DNA from: Hyphobacterium sp. SN044
GTDB taxonomy: Bacteria; Pseudomonadota; Alphaproteobacteria; Caulobacterales; Maricaulaceae
Direction of reading: 5' to 3'
Assembly (NCBI RefSeq): GCF_021864465.1
Contig: NZ_JAKKUV010000008.1
Location: forward strand, 14,061 to 78,060
Length of the DNA: 64,000 bases
Under the pieces are notes generated by a model. The model did not search any database. It had not been told where the DNA came from and saw nothing but the letters and a program-made list of their open reading frames with translations. This document shows, piece after piece, positions 63,720 to 64,000 of this stretch. The translations under genes were made by a program, and so were the position numbers. Position 1 is the first letter of the stretch, and every line of letters begins with the position of its first letter.

Positions 63720-64000
63720 GGCGTTTCGTCCGGCCGGCGCTCGGCCGAAATATCGGTCTGGCGCGGTTCGCCAAGGGCGCTGATACCGCTGTCTTCCATG
63801 ACCCAGATCGCGCCGCTTGGCCGCATCTGTGATGCAGGCAGGGCGCGGCCCGACGCCACGGCATCAGCGACACGGGCGCGCGGGCGCTCGCGCATGCGCG
63901 AGACGAAATGCGCGGAACGCAGCAGCGGGGTTGTGAAGAAGGTCCCGACCAGCTGACCTCCATCGGGCGACGATTGAGCCGGGCCATAGAGGCCAAGATC
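63716..64000 (-). CDS. C-terminal part of an unidentified protein, cut by window end
   Basis: The minus strand is open from the window edge to a TAA at 63716, giving 94 residues that read as real protein: YGPAQSSPDGGQLVGTFFTTPLLRSAHFVSRM, then RPSGAIWVMEDSGISALGEP and an acidic tail. A second frame over the same DNA is Arg/Ser/Pro-rich and looks like a shadow. I do not recognise the family. The 5' end is outside the window. Confidence 0.5.
   Translation of the reverse strand, partial: DLGLYGPAQSSPDGGQLVGTFFTTPLLRSAHFVSRMRERPRARVADAVASGRALPASQMRPSGAIWVMEDSGISALGEPRQTDISAERRPDETP

Noticed and set aside
63682-63996. A 104-codon minus-strand frame at the window end
   Set aside because: Arg/Ser/Pro-rich; the alternative frame ending at 63716 reads as protein through to the window edge and was kept instead.

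Overview
This 64 kb window is GC-rich chromosomal DNA from an alphaproteobacterium, most likely of the Caulobacterales/Maricaulales/Hyphomonadaceae type. The assignment rests on gene order. On one side lies parB-parA-rsmG-mnmG-mnmE followed by rho-hemJ-hemH-hemE, all leftward. After a 451-bp gene-free gap come ppsR-maf-aroE-coaE-dnaQ, all rightward, then secB, timA, mltA, smr, hslU and hslV. This is the layout known around the Caulobacter chromosome origin (Cori, between hemE and the ppsR/DUF299 gene). The gap at 33489-33939 carries DnaA-box-like 9-mers, a CtrA-like site, five GANTC (CcrM) sites and a 20-bp direct repeat. Three parS-like palindromes lie at 22675, 24702 and 31125, so the window appears to hold both the replication origin and the centromere.

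Layout. 1-4.6 kb: poly-C and GC hairpin repeats at the edge, an IalB-like secreted protein, an ECF sigma factor with a ChrR-like cupin partner, a TrmH-family methyltransferase, a plant-type asparaginase and a short-chain dehydrogenase. 4.7-10.2 kb: an exported beta-propeller/CehA-type metallohydrolase, a membrane-anchored protein, and a TonB-dependent siderophore receptor behind Fur-like sites. 10.3-14.3 kb: a lipoprotein, a small Cys-rich exported protein, and a leftward cupin/JmjC-GT2-acyltransferase operon. 14.3-18.2 kb: a single-domain response regulator, folD, yggU, yggT, then a histidine kinase with an ethylene-receptor-like N-terminus and its response regulator, and tRNA-Ala(CGC). 18.5-20.4 kb: small exported proteins, a MipA/OmpV protein and a palindromic element flanked by a duplication.

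20.4-40.6 kb is the origin/partition core described above. It also contains a dienelactone hydrolase, a glycerophosphodiesterase next to a degraded copy of itself, and a glutathione transferase. 40.7-50.4 kb holds hslU and hslV, here separated by a glyoxalase-like gene and an exported D-amino-acid-oxidase-like flavoprotein; a GGDEF-EAL protein; an adenosine-kinase-like sugar kinase; an ATP-grasp enzyme; and a methyltransferase-like protein. 50.4-64 kb contains nth, a LysE exporter, DUF2244, an AraC-HTH/methyltransferase Ada-like protein, gloA, a WYL/YafY regulator, dapB, a large DUF2339 membrane protein, a TetR regulator, dnaJ, dnaK, an AlkB-like protein and the 3' end of an unidentified gene.

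Most content is housekeeping. The parts most worth attention are the putative origin with its repeats and parS sites, the kinase whose N-terminus matches the ethylene-receptor Cu(I) residues position for position, the ChrR-like anti-sigma partner lacking all four N-terminal zinc ligands, the palindromic insertion at the end of a coding sequence, the catalytically dead glycerophosphodiesterase copy, and the interrupted hslV-hslU pair. No IS element, prophage or CRISPR array was seen. All functional calls come from reading the sequence; none was checked by a database search.
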